Translations under genes and position numbers: made by a program
Shown here: positions 26,323 to 34,871 of the stretch, piece by piece
Layout of the letters: each line of letters begins with the position of its first letter
Numbering within the stretch: position 1 is the first letter of the stretch
The notes under the pieces: generated by a model
Database searches by the model: none
What the model was told of the DNA's origin: nothing
What the model saw: only the letters and a program-made list of their open reading frames with translations
Assembly: GCA_016929695.1 (NCBI GenBank)
Contig: JAFGII010000112.1
Location: forward strand, 1-64,000
DNA: 64,000 bases
Origin: Ignavibacteria bacterium
Lineage (GTDB): Bacteria > Bacteroidota > Ignavibacteria > Tepidaquicellales > Tepidaquicellaceae
Direction of reading: 5' to 3'

Positions 26323-27411
26323 TTAACCTTCCTCTATAATTTCAAGATTTTGATTTTCGGGTCTGTTTAAATTTAATTTATTCAGTTCGAGAATAAGATT
26401 TTTTGAAATATTTCTGAATATTTTCGATTCATTTTCTTCAGGCATCGAATAGACAATAGGAGTTCCCATATCACCCTGCTCTCTGATTTTAGTATTTATT
26501 GGTATTTCGCCAAGAAGTGGAATACCCGTTTCGTCATGCATCTTTTTTCCGCCGCCCTGTCCGAAAATGTATTCTTTGGTACCGTCCGGTTTAAGAAAAT
26601 AACTCATATTTTCTATAACACCGACCGTAGAAACATTTACCTTTTCAAACATAGATTGACCTTTTCTTGCGTCCGCAAGTGATATTTCCTGCGGAGTAGT
26701 AACTATTATTGCACCTGTTAATGGTATTGTCTGACTTAAAGTTAATTGTATATCGCCTGTTCCGGGAGGCATATCAAAAAGTAAATAATCGAGTTCGCCC
26801 CAGTCGGTATCACTCATAAATTGTTTTAAAGCACTTGAAGCCATTGGTCCGCGCCACACGACAGCCGTATTTGAATCCACGAGTAACCCGATAGACATGA
26901 CTTTCAATCCGTATTTTTCAACAGGGACAAGCATATTTCTTCCGTTTATTTTTTCGACTTCGGGTCGCTTGCTTATATTTAACATCATCGGAATAGAAGG
27001 TCCGTAAATATCAGCATCAATCAATCCGACGGAAGCACCTTCCATAACAAGTGCCATGGCAAGATTAACTGCCACCGTCGACTTCCCTACTCCGCCCTTG
27101 CCGGAAGCAACGGCAATTGTATTCTTCACTCCGCTTATTATCATATCCTTCTGATGACTTTTATGGCTTAGAATTCCGAGAACGAATTCAATTTCTGTTT
27201 CTTTTATTTCTTTAATTTCTTTTTTGATTTCCGCTGAAATTAAATTTTTAATTTCTTTGTTTCTATCTTTATTTACATCCGTTATTCCGAGTTTCAGATA
27301 TAGTTTATCCCCGTTTAAACTGATTTTTTTCAGAAGTTCCTGATGATTAAATCCGGAATTTATATACGGTTCATTAATTTTTCCCAGTATTTCTTTAATT
27401 TTATCCTGCAT
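26323..27411 (-). CDS. Mrp/NBP35-type Fe-S carrier ATPase
   Basis: A 362-aa protein. An N-terminal MIP18/DUF59 domain (about residues 1-85) is fused to a ParA/MinD-type ATPase. The deviant Walker A VASGKGGVGKSTVAVNLA is near 101-118, DADIYGPSIPMML near 136, and DMPPGTGDIQLTL near 220. Mrp/ApbC proteins carry and transfer Fe-S clusters. It forms a two-gene leftward unit with nfu and is divergent from the membrane-protein gene across 263 bases. The usual CxxC near the C-terminus is not obvious. Confidence 0.94.
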   Translation of the reverse strand: MQDKIKEILGKINEPYINSGFNHQELLKKISLNGDKLYLKLGITDVNKDRNKEIKNLISAEIKKEIKEIKETEIEFVLGILSHKSHQKDMIISGVKNTIAVASGKGGVGKSTVAVNLAMALVMEGASVGLIDADIYGPSIPMMLNISKRPEVEKINGRNMLVPVEKYGLKVMSIGLLVDSNTAVVWRGPMASSALKQFMSDTDWGELDYLLFDMPPGTGDIQLTLSQTIPLTGAIIVTTPQEISLADARKGQSMFEKVNVSTVGVIENMSYFLKPDGTKEYIFGQGGGKKMHDETGIPLLGEIPINTKIREQGDMGTPIVYSMPEENESKIFRNISKNLILELNKLNLNRPENQNLEIIEEG

Positions 27412-27674
27412 TAGATTTAAGAATTTTATTTATTTAACAAGTTAATATTTTTATACAGATTATTAAATGTTAATATCCATATATATTTTAACACTTATGC
27501 ATTCTTTAGGGTTCATTTTGAATTTGATTTATGTCAATTTTTTAACATCACCCTTTATATTTAAACTGAACTTCCGATGTAAACTTTATTACTCCATAAA
27601 CTTTTAAATTTAATAAATTGATTTTCGTCAATTTTATGAATAATTTTATATTTAATTACTAATTAATCATACTG

Positions 27675-28265
27675 GTGAGTAAAGGTTCGAAATTCTGGCT
27701 GACTATTTTAATTTTTTCGGGTATAGCGTATCTGGGAGCAATAAATATCAGGTTTATTATAGGCAATGAACTGCTGAATTTTGACGAATTCAATTTCAAG
27801 TCTTTTTTATTGCCGGTGGAGTTAAGTTTAATTTTTAAATTTATTTCATATTCTTCGTTAGTAATAATCGTATCATATTTTATTGTATTCATATCGGCAA
27901 TTTTATTTTTAATTAACTACAAAGTAAATTACCGTGAGAATGTCTGGCTGCTGGTATCGGCAATTTTATTTTTTGTTTTCTCACCGGTCGAATTTTACAG
28001 TTGCTATCTCGATTTCAAATTTTATTTAATGTACCTTGAAGACCCTTATGAATACGAACAGAAACTTCTGGTCTTCGGCGAGCGGATTGGTTTGCTGAAA
28101 GGTGTTCCTTGGATTGCTATGCTTTGTTATTATACGATTATTGTAATTTCAATATTCAAACCTTTGAAAAAAACAAAAGCCGAACTTGAAGAAGCCGACA
28201 AGGAGAACAAAGACTATGCATACAAGTATATTATGCACGAAGAAGATGACATCATTAAAGAATAA
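27675..28265 (+). CDS. Hypothetical four-helix membrane protein
   Basis: A 196-aa protein of unknown family. It has four predicted membrane segments, about residues 8-28, 52-77, 90-107 and 151-168. The cytosolic tail is charged (KKTKAELEEADKENKDY) and very acidic at the end (HEEDDIIKE). The start is a GTG. It is followed 2 bases later by the next small gene and then the MBL hydrolase, suggesting one rightward operon. No function can be assigned. Confidence 0.72.
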   Translation: MSKGSKFWLTILIFSGIAYLGAINIRFIIGNELLNFDEFNFKSFLLPVELSLIFKFISYSSLVIIVSYFIVFISAILFLINYKVNYRENVWLLVSAILFFVFSPVEFYSCYLDFKFYLMYLEDPYEYEQKLLVFGERIGLLKGVPWIAMLCYYTIIVISIFKPLKKTKAELEEADKENKDYAYKYIMHEEDDIIKE

Positions 28266-28267
28266 AA

Positions 28268-28564
28268 TTGGCAAGAGTAATAAGAAAAATACAGTCTAAA
28301 ACGCCTGATGAAAAAAAGGAAACATTAATCAGGGAACTCATCGAAATTTACGGAAAAATAGGATTTAAGGTCAGAACTGAAAAAGGAAATTTCAAAGGCG
28401 GTTTCTGCCTTTTAAGAGAACAGAAAATACTTTTATTGAATAAAAATCTCAGTCAGGAAAAAAAAATTGGTTTCCTGCTGAAGAATCTTTCGGAACTGAA
28501 CACGGAAGAAATTTATATTAAACCCGCGATAAGGGAATTAATTGATAATCAGTCGTTTGTTTAA
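28268..28564 (+). CDS. Conserved-looking small hypothetical protein
   Basis: A 98-aa protein starting at TTG (MARVIRKIQSKTPDEKK). Its core GFKVRTEKGNFKGGFCLLRE, followed by KILLLNKNLSQEKKI and KPAIRELI, looks like a compact alpha/beta domain that I have seen annotated only as hypothetical in Chlorobi-related genomes. It has no signal or membrane segment. It lies between the membrane protein gene and the MBL hydrolase gene in a tight rightward run, so co-expression is likely. Confidence 0.65.
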   Translation: MARVIRKIQSKTPDEKKETLIRELIEIYGKIGFKVRTEKGNFKGGFCLLREQKILLLNKNLSQEKKIGFLLKNLSELNTEEIYIKPAIRELIDNQSFV

Positions 28565-28569
28565 AAATT

Positions 28570-29340
28570 ATGAAAATTACAGTTTTAGGTTCGGGCACTT
28601 CGCAGGGTGTCCCGGTTATCGGATGTAAATGTAAAACCTGCACATCGGAAAATATAAAAGATAAAAGACTGAGAGCATCGGTATATGTAGAGACGGGTGA
28701 TTCAAAAATATTAATTGACACTTCTATTGATTTCCGAAGGCAAATGCTTGACAATAACAAAACTGACGTTGATGCAGTTCTTTTCACACATCATCATGCA
28801 GACCATATTTTCGGAATGGATGACTTACGTCAGATAAATCAGAGACTTAATAAATATATTGACGTTTACGGAAGAAAAGATACGCTTGATGAAATACTGA
28901 AAACTTTCAGATATATAACCGATAAAGAACTTATAATGCACAAATGCGTTCCGCTCATAAACTTAAAAATTATTGAAAATAAAAAGTTCTATTTCCGTAA
29001 AACCGGAATAACTCCGGTTGAAGTCCTTCACGGCAGGATAAAAATATTCGGTTACAGAATCGGAAATTTTGCCTATCTAACGGATTGCAGTTTTATTCCT
29101 GAAGAGGAATACGTAAAATTCGATAATCTTGATTTACTTATTATAAACGCATTAAGGCTCAGACCTCATCCCACACATTTCAATCTTGAACAGGCAGTCG
29201 GAATTGCAGAGTTGTTTAAACCGAAGCAGACATATTTAACCCACATAACTCACGATTTGATGCACAATGAAATTAATTCAGAACTGCCGGAAAATATCCA
29301 ACTTGCTTATGACGGACTCGAAATTTCTCTTAAAGATTAA
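28570..29340 (+). CDS. MBL-fold metal-dependent hydrolase (PhnP/YycJ-like)
   Basis: A 256-aa metallo-beta-lactamase-fold protein. The N-terminal GSGTSQGVPVIGCKCKTC carries a two- or three-cysteine structural zinc knuckle typical of PhnP-like phosphodiesterases. The metal site is THHHADHIFGMDDLR near residues 74-88, with later ligands at VLHGRIK, LTDCSFI and THITHDLMHNE. It probably hydrolyses a phosphodiester; the natural substrate is unknown. It precedes the inositol monophosphatase gene by 9 bases. Confidence 0.9.
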   Translation: MKITVLGSGTSQGVPVIGCKCKTCTSENIKDKRLRASVYVETGDSKILIDTSIDFRRQMLDNNKTDVDAVLFTHHHADHIFGMDDLRQINQRLNKYIDVYGRKDTLDEILKTFRYITDKELIMHKCVPLINLKIIENKKFYFRKTGITPVEVLHGRIKIFGYRIGNFAYLTDCSFIPEEEYVKFDNLDLLIINALRLRPHPTHFNLEQAVGIAELFKPKQTYLTHITHDLMHNEINSELPENIQLAYDGLEISLKD

Positions 29341-29349
29341 AATACAAAT

Positions 29350-30144
29350 ATGCATAAATTAAAAGAAATATTATTTAAAGCGGCATTTGAATCGGGTAAA
29401 ATATTAAAATCATATTTCGAAAAGGAATTCGAAATTGAAAGTAAAGATATAATTTCAAATCTGGTTACGGAAGTTGATAAAAAATCCGAATCGAAAATTA
29501 TTGAGATTATTAAATCCGAATTCCCGGAACACAGTATTTTATCGGAAGAAATCGGAGCACTGAATTCCGGTGATAATGCGAAATGGATTATAGACCCGAT
29601 AGACGGGACTATAAATTACGCTCATTCAATCCCGCTGTGCTGCGTGTCAATTGGAGTGGAAATTAACAGGATTATCGAATTGGGACTTGTTTATAATCCT
29701 TTATCGGGCGAGAAATTTTTTGCAGAAAAAAACAAAGGAAGTTTTTTAAATGATAAACCGATAAAAGTTTCAAAGGAAAATAATTTACATAAATCTCTGC
29801 TTGTAACAGGTTTTCCTTACGATACAAGCGGAAATCCGAACAAACCTGTCGAAGTATTTGCCAAATTCGTAAACCAAGACATACCTATCAGGCGACTCGG
29901 TTCAGCGGCATTAGACCTTTGCTGGACAGCCTGCGGAAGGTTCGACGGATTCTGGGAATATAATTTAAACCCTTGGGATACGGCAGCGGGTTATCTGATT
30001 CTTAAAGAAGCAGGCGGGAAGATTACAAATTTTCAGGGAAATGAATATTCAGTTTACGAAAAGGAAATTCTCGGAACAAACGGTCTTATTCACAATGATA
30101 TGCTGAAAGTGATTTCGGATGTCAGGGATGAAATTCCATATTAA
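29350..30144 (+). CDS. Inositol monophosphatase family protein
   Basis: A 264-aa Mg2+-dependent sugar phosphatase of the SuhB family. Metal-site motifs are EEIGA near residues 66-70 and the signature WIIDPIDGTINYAHSIP near 78-94. The second half carries WDTAAGYLILKEAGG (W-D-x-A-A-G). The substrate could be myo-inositol phosphate, histidinol phosphate or another small phosphoester; context does not decide. It is the last gene of the rightward run that ends convergent to ribH. Confidence 0.93.
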   Translation: MHKLKEILFKAAFESGKILKSYFEKEFEIESKDIISNLVTEVDKKSESKIIEIIKSEFPEHSILSEEIGALNSGDNAKWIIDPIDGTINYAHSIPLCCVSIGVEINRIIELGLVYNPLSGEKFFAEKNKGSFLNDKPIKVSKENNLHKSLLVTGFPYDTSGNPNKPVEVFAKFVNQDIPIRRLGSAALDLCWTACGRFDGFWEYNLNPWDTAAGYLILKEAGGKITNFQGNEYSVYEKEILGTNGLIHNDMLKVISDVRDEIPY

Positions 30145-30239
30145 AAAACTTCTTACTTCTTCCAAGGTTCCTTCTTGGGACAGGGAAGAATGAGGTTAAC
30201 TCCCACAAGCCGAAGCTCGGAGAGAAGTGAATTATTCCA

Positions 30240-30722
30240 TCACAATTTTTCCATTAAATCCATCATTTCCAGCATAACAACTGCTGCTTCGTATCCCTTG
30301 TTGTTTTCTTTGTCGGGAGGATTATCCCCGCTTCTTTCAAATGCCTGCCGGGCATCATATACAGTTAACACTCCGAACCCGTGCGGCATTTTATATTCAG
30401 ATGAAAGCAGATTCAAATTATGCGCTACGGGTCCTGCAACGTATTCGAAATGGGCGGTATCTCCTTTTATCACGCAACCCAGTGTTATTATTCCCGAATA
30501 ATTTTTTACCGACAGACATAACGCCTTGAAGCATAAAGGAATTTCGTAAGCACCCGGAACATATATTAAATCTATCCTCGAATCATCGAATCCGCTTGCC
30601 TTTAAACCCTCAACTGCTCCCTTTATTAATCTTTCAACTATTTGCTTATTGAATTTACTTGCAATAATTGCAATCCTTTTATCTTTATTTACTGTAATGC
30701 TGTTACCTTCGACTTTTTTCAT
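30240..30722 (-). CDS. ribH: 6,7-dimethyl-8-ribityllumazine synthase
   Basis: A 160-aa riboflavin-pathway enzyme joining the pyrimidine precursor with dihydroxybutanone phosphate, usually as an icosahedral shell. Visible are ASKFNKQIVERLIKGA, VPGAYEIPLCFKAL, LGCVIKGDTAHFEYVAGPV with the active-site His, FGVLTVYDARQAFERSG and NKGYEAA. The usual GVLT(T/V) context is slightly divergent (PHGFGVLTV). The start overlaps the PHP gene stop by 4 bases. Other rib genes are not nearby. Confidence 0.94.
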   Translation of the reverse strand: MKKVEGNSITVNKDKRIAIIASKFNKQIVERLIKGAVEGLKASGFDDSRIDLIYVPGAYEIPLCFKALCLSVKNYSGIITLGCVIKGDTAHFEYVAGPVAHNLNLLSSEYKMPHGFGVLTVYDARQAFERSGDNPPDKENNKGYEAAVVMLEMMDLMEKL

Positions 30723-31564
30723 TCGTTTATATTATTTAAAAATTTTACTTTTTTAATATCAATAAAAATTTTTCCGATATTGCAGGTTTCATCTTCCGTT
30801 AATCCATGAAAGTCGGAACCGCCTGTCATAAAAAGATTATTTTCAATCGCAAATTTTTCAAATTTTCTTGCCTTATCGGATTTATGTGTCGGATGATATA
30901 TTTCGATTCCCTCCAGACCTGCCTTAAGCAATATATCCATCTTGCTCCATAAAAAATTTTTACCGGGATGTGCGAGAACTGAAATTCCGCCTGTTTCTCT
31001 TATTAATTTTAACATTTTCAGTGTATCCGGACTGTTCTTCTTATAAAAAGCAACTTTAAAATCACCTATGTATTTGTTAAACGCATCCTGATATGATTTA
31101 ACATATCCGAGTTTATGTATGTATTCAGCAACATGCGGTCTTCCGACTGCTCTAGTATTTTTAAAATACCTAAAGAAGTCATCGGGAAGAAATTTTAAAC
31201 CGAGATAATTGAGTTTATCAATAATTTTTAAAATACGGTCAATCCTGTTCTTACGGAATTTTATTACGTGTTCTTTAAAAATATAATTTTCATAGTCAAT
31301 ATTATAAGCCAGTATGTGAACCTCCCTGCCGTCATATTCAGTACTGAATTCTATCCCGGGGATGTATTTTATTTCATTGTCTTTTATTAATTTTTTCAGT
31401 TCATATATTCCGTCAATGGTATCGTGGTCTGTAATGCTAAATACTTTAATATTATTTTGCTTCAGTAACTTAATCAGTTCAGGAACTGAATATTTCCCGT
31501 CGGAATATTCAGTATGAAGATGAAGGTCCGCCTTTTCAATTACATCAGTTTGTTCTATTCTCAT
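30719..31564 (-). CDS. PHP-domain phosphoesterase (RNase AM/TrpH-like)
   Basis: A 281-aa PHP-fold metal hydrolase. Metal-ligand motifs are DLHLHTEYSDGKYSV near residues 14-28, FSITDHDTIDGI near 41-52, GIEFSTEYDGREVHIL, GRPHVAEYI, VLAHPGKN and TGGSDFHG near the C-terminus. This set matches the YciV/TrpH family, members of which are 3',5'-bisnucleotide phosphatases or 5'-3' exoribonucleases. It lies upstream of ribH with a 4-base overlap. Confidence 0.92.
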   Translation of the reverse strand: MRIEQTDVIEKADLHLHTEYSDGKYSVPELIKLLKQNNIKVFSITDHDTIDGIYELKKLIKDNEIKYIPGIEFSTEYDGREVHILAYNIDYENYIFKEHVIKFRKNRIDRILKIIDKLNYLGLKFLPDDFFRYFKNTRAVGRPHVAEYIHKLGYVKSYQDAFNKYIGDFKVAFYKKNSPDTLKMLKLIRETGGISVLAHPGKNFLWSKMDILLKAGLEGIEIYHPTHKSDKARKFEKFAIENNLFMTGGSDFHGLTEDETCNIGKIFIDIKKVKFLNNINE

Positions 31565-31681
31565 TGTACGGTTTTTTTATAAAAGAAAATGATTTTTCAA
31601 TAGTTTAACCAATAATGGATAAAAATAATTATTTTAAAAGAAATATGAAATAAGTATATTATTGTTTATATTTTTTTAAAA

Positions 31682-32728
31682 TTGAATATTGCATTAATAA
31701 CAGGCGGTATATCCGCGGAAAGAGAAGTATCGTTAAGTTCAGGAAGAAGTATTTTAAAAGCTCTTCGTGAAAACGGACATAGTGTCATTGTTGTTGACCC
31801 GGTGTACGGAGCAGAAAAAGTTCCCGAGGAAACAATTTTTAAAGATAATGTATCTCAGATTTATCCTGACGTTCATTCACTTCAGGATTTAAGGATAAAA
31901 TCCTATAAAAATATACTCTCCTGTTTTAATTCAGATATCTTTGATAATATTGATATTGCTTTCATAGGTTTGCACGGTAAATTCGGTGAGGACGGCAGGA
32001 TTCAGGCAATACTTGATTCACGCGGAATAAAATATACAGGTTCAGGTGTTGTCTCTTCCGTAATTGCAATTGACAAAGACTTTTCGAAAATCATTTTTAA
32101 ACAAAACGGCATCCTTACTCCCGACTGGTTCTCATTGAAAAAAAACGACGATATAAATACCGTATTGTTAACCGAAAAGATTAATGCGACTTTTGGTCTG
32201 CCTCTCGTCGTAAAGCCCTGTGATGAAGGCAGCACGGTTGGTCTGACTATTTTATACGATTTTAAAGGAAATTCGATGGAAGAAGCAATAAGACTTGCAT
32301 TCAAATATTCCGATAAAATTTTAATCGAGAAGTATATCAAAGGTAAAGAAATTACCGTTGCGGTTTTGGATAACCTTACATATCCTGTTATTGAGATACG
32401 TCCTAAAGACGGATATTACGATTATTATCATAAATATACTCCGGGTATGACGGAATATATATGTCCGGCAGAAATATCCTCTGAAACCGCAGATAATGTT
32501 AAAGGAACAGGGCTTAAAGCACACAGGGCACTTGATTGCGAAATATATTCAAGAGTTGATTTTATTCTGACAGATGATAATACGGCATACTGCCTTGAGG
32601 TCAATACACTTCCCGGAATGACATCCCTGTCCCTCGTTCCTAAATCCTTAAAAGCAGCAGGTATAGATTTCAATAAACTTATAGAACAAATAATAAATTT
32701 ATCATTAAATAAATACGCAAACAATTGA
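31682..32728 (+). CDS. ddl: D-alanine--D-alanine ligase
   Basis: A 348-aa ATP-grasp ligase making D-Ala-D-Ala for peptidoglycan. Signatures include GGISAEREVSLSSG at residues 8-21, LHGKFGEDG near 98, VVKPCDEGSTVG near 176 and LEVNTLPGMTSLSLVP near 302. It starts at TTG (MNIALITGG), the first of several TTG starts in this operon. It opens the rightward envelope-biogenesis run. The next ORF overlaps by 4 bases, which implies translational coupling. Confidence 0.96.
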   Translation: MNIALITGGISAEREVSLSSGRSILKALRENGHSVIVVDPVYGAEKVPEETIFKDNVSQIYPDVHSLQDLRIKSYKNILSCFNSDIFDNIDIAFIGLHGKFGEDGRIQAILDSRGIKYTGSGVVSSVIAIDKDFSKIIFKQNGILTPDWFSLKKNDDINTVLLTEKINATFGLPLVVKPCDEGSTVGLTILYDFKGNSMEEAIRLAFKYSDKILIEKYIKGKEITVAVLDNLTYPVIEIRPKDGYYDYYHKYTPGMTEYICPAEISSETADNVKGTGLKAHRALDCEIYSRVDFILTDDNTAYCLEVNTLPGMTSLSLVPKSLKAAGIDFNKLIEQIINLSLNKYANN

Positions 32729-33063
32729 ACAGCGGAGAGAAAAAGAATACAATATTAATCAAGATTCTTAGAATATTCAAATACAATAAATTTTTAATAA
32801 TCATATTCATATTATTCTGTATTTCACTTTACATGGCTTTTTTCGGAGATACCGGATTTTTTGAAATGAAAAAACTGGATAAAGAAAACAAAACAATTCA
32901 GAAATTGATTTATAATGATTCCCTTAAATCTGCAGAATACAAAACTGAAATTCAGGAATTACAAGAATCGGGTAAAAAGATTGAACAGGTCGCCCGCGAA
33001 AAATATAAAATGACAAAACCGGGCGAAAAAATTTTCAGAATTAAAACGGATACCATTAAATGA
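32725..33063 (+). CDS. Septum formation initiator family protein (DivIC/FtsB-like)
   Basis: A 112-aa single-pass membrane protein of the divisome. The membrane segment is at about residues 16-38 (FLIIIFILFCISLYMAFFG), followed by a periplasmic coiled coil (KKLDKENKTIQKLIYN ... ELQESGKK) and EQVAREKYKMTKPGEKIF, the characteristic DivIC/FtsB tail. The start is a TTG overlapping the ddl stop, and its stop overlaps trpS by 4 bases. Coupling of cell division and D-Ala ligase genes is plausible but inferred. Confidence 0.88.
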   Translation: MNSGEKKNTILIKILRIFKYNKFLIIIFILFCISLYMAFFGDTGFFEMKKLDKENKTIQKLIYNDSLKSAEYKTEIQELQESGKKIEQVAREKYKMTKPGEKIFRIKTDTIK

Positions 33064-34061
33064 CTGCAGGTAAAAAAGTAATATTATCCGGTATGAGACC
33101 AACGGGTAAACTTCACATAGGACATTATTCAGGTGCACTTGAAAACTGGGTCAGTCTGCAGAGAGATTACAAGAATTATCATCTTATCGCCGACTACCAC
33201 GCATTAACAACGAATCTTGATACTTCCGAAATTTTCGGTAATACAATAGAAATGATAATTGACTGGATTGCCTGCGGAATAAATCCCGAAGAATCACCGA
33301 TATTCCGTCAGTCGAAAATAAAAGAGCATACGGAATTGTTTTTGATTTTTTCAATGCTGATTACAAAAGCAAGACTTGAAAAGAATCCGTCCCTGAAAGA
33401 ACAAATCAGGGATTTGAATCTGAATAGCATTTCATACGGGCATCTCGGATATCCCGTATTACAGGCATCCGACATATTATTATACAAAGGCGAATTAGTC
33501 CCTGTAGGAGAAGACCAGTTACCTCATATAGAAATCACACGTCACATAGCGGGATTATTCAATCAGTATTATGAACTTGAAGAAGGCAGGAAAATATTTC
33601 CCATTCCCGCACCAAAGTTAACGGGATTTGCAAGACTTCCCGGGCTGGAAGGCGATGCAAAAATGAGCAAAACTCTCGGAAATACAATTTTAATTTCAGA
33701 TGATGCCGAAACAATAAAAAATAAAATCAAGAAAGCATACACCGACCCGCAGAAACTGCGGAAAGGCGACAAAGGACACCCGGAGATATGCAGAATATAC
33801 ACATATCACAAAAAATTCAATCCGGAAGAGACAGATGAAATCTATTTGGGCTGTACGAGCGGGAAATTAGGGTGCTCCGATTGCAAGATGAATATTTCTC
33901 AAAAAATTATTAATTTTTTCGCTCCTGTCCTGGAAAAGAGGAAAAAACTAGAAAAGGAAAAAGACCAAATACTCGAAATACTCATTGACGGTGAAAAGAA
34001 AGCGAGAAAAACGGCAGAATCTACAATGCAGGAAGTTCGCTCTGCAATGAAACTTGGATGA
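33060..34061 (+). CDS. trpS: Tryptophan--tRNA ligase
   Basis: A 333-aa class I aminoacyl-tRNA synthetase. The HIGH motif lies in GMRPTGKLHIGHYSGAL (residues 11-27). The KMSKS equivalent is DAKMSKTLGN near 203. The region PVGEDQLPHIEITRHIA is typical of bacterial TrpS. The length is normal. It starts inside the 4-base overlap with the septum gene, in the middle of an envelope operon, and precedes uppS by 18 bases. Confidence 0.96.
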   Translation: MTAGKKVILSGMRPTGKLHIGHYSGALENWVSLQRDYKNYHLIADYHALTTNLDTSEIFGNTIEMIIDWIACGINPEESPIFRQSKIKEHTELFLIFSMLITKARLEKNPSLKEQIRDLNLNSISYGHLGYPVLQASDILLYKGELVPVGEDQLPHIEITRHIAGLFNQYYELEEGRKIFPIPAPKLTGFARLPGLEGDAKMSKTLGNTILISDDAETIKNKIKKAYTDPQKLRKGDKGHPEICRIYTYHKKFNPEETDEIYLGCTSGKLGCSDCKMNISQKIINFFAPVLEKRKKLEKEKDQILEILIDGEKKARKTAESTMQEVRSAMKLG

Positions 34062-34079
34062 AATAAAACAGTATAAAAA

Positions 34080-34871
34080 TTGATAGAACCAAATAAAAAA
34101 GACAAACAGATTCAGGAAGAACTTAAAAAGTCAGGCGAAATACCGAAACACATTGCCATAATAATGGACGGCAACGGCAGATGGGCGCGTGCGAAGGGAT
34201 ATTCACGTGTTTTCGGACACAGACAGGGAGTTACATCCGTCCGTGATACCGTAGAAGCCTGCGGACAGCTTGGTGTGAAATTTCTCACTCTATATACATT
34301 TTCCACGGAAAACTGGAAAAGACCGAAATCTGAAGTCACGGTCCTGATGAAACTGCTTATAAAAGCTCTTAAGGATGAAACGGACAGGTTGCACGAAAAT
34401 AACGTCAAATTAATAACAACAGGAGACCTTAACACTTTACCGATAAAAGTAAAAAATGAATTACTCGAAGCGATACAGAAGACAGCCGATAATAAATTAA
34501 TGACATTGAATTTAGCACTGAATTACAGCGGCAGATGGGATATACTGAAAGCAGTAAAAAATATGTATGATGACCTGAAAACGGGCAAAATAAAATCCGG
34601 CGATATTACGGAAAAAACTTTTTCCGGTTACCTTGCGACGAAAGATATTCCCGACCCGGATTTAATGATAAGAACAGGAGGCGAATACAGAATCAGCAAT
34701 TTCCTTATATGGCAGCTTGCATATACTGAAATTTATATTGATAATATATTCTGGCCTGATTTCAGAAGGGAACACCTGTACAAAGCAATAAGTGAATACC
34801 AGAACCGCGAAAGAAGATTCGGAATGACGAGCGAACAGATTATTTCAAAAAAAACAAAAAGTAAAAAATGA
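34080..34871 (+). CDS. uppS: Isoprenyl transferase (undecaprenyl diphosphate synthase)
   Basis: A 263-aa cis-prenyltransferase that makes the C55 carrier used by peptidoglycan and polysaccharide assembly. It shows HIAIIMDGNGRWARAKG (residues 22-38, catalytic Asp), the FGHRQG motif, LYTFSTENWKRPKSEV, and DLMIRTGGEYRISNFLIWQ near 198. The start is TTG. It overlaps bamA by 4 bases. The same gene order uppS-bamA-skp-lpxD-lpxC is common in Bacteroidota. Confidence 0.96.
   Translation: MIEPNKKDKQIQEELKKSGEIPKHIAIIMDGNGRWARAKGYSRVFGHRQGVTSVRDTVEACGQLGVKFLTLYTFSTENWKRPKSEVTVLMKLLIKALKDETDRLHENNVKLITTGDLNTLPIKVKNELLEAIQKTADNKLMTLNLALNYSGRWDILKAVKNMYDDLKTGKIKSGDITEKTFSGYLATKDIPDPDLMIRTGGEYRISNFLIWQLAYTEIYIDNIFWPDFRREHLYKAISEYQNRERRFGMTSEQIISKKTKSKK

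Noticed and set aside
30152-30196. Terminator between suhB-like gene and ribH
   Set aside because: TTCTTCC/GGAAGAA and CCAAG/CTTGG can pair, but there is no T-tract on either strand and the pairings compete.
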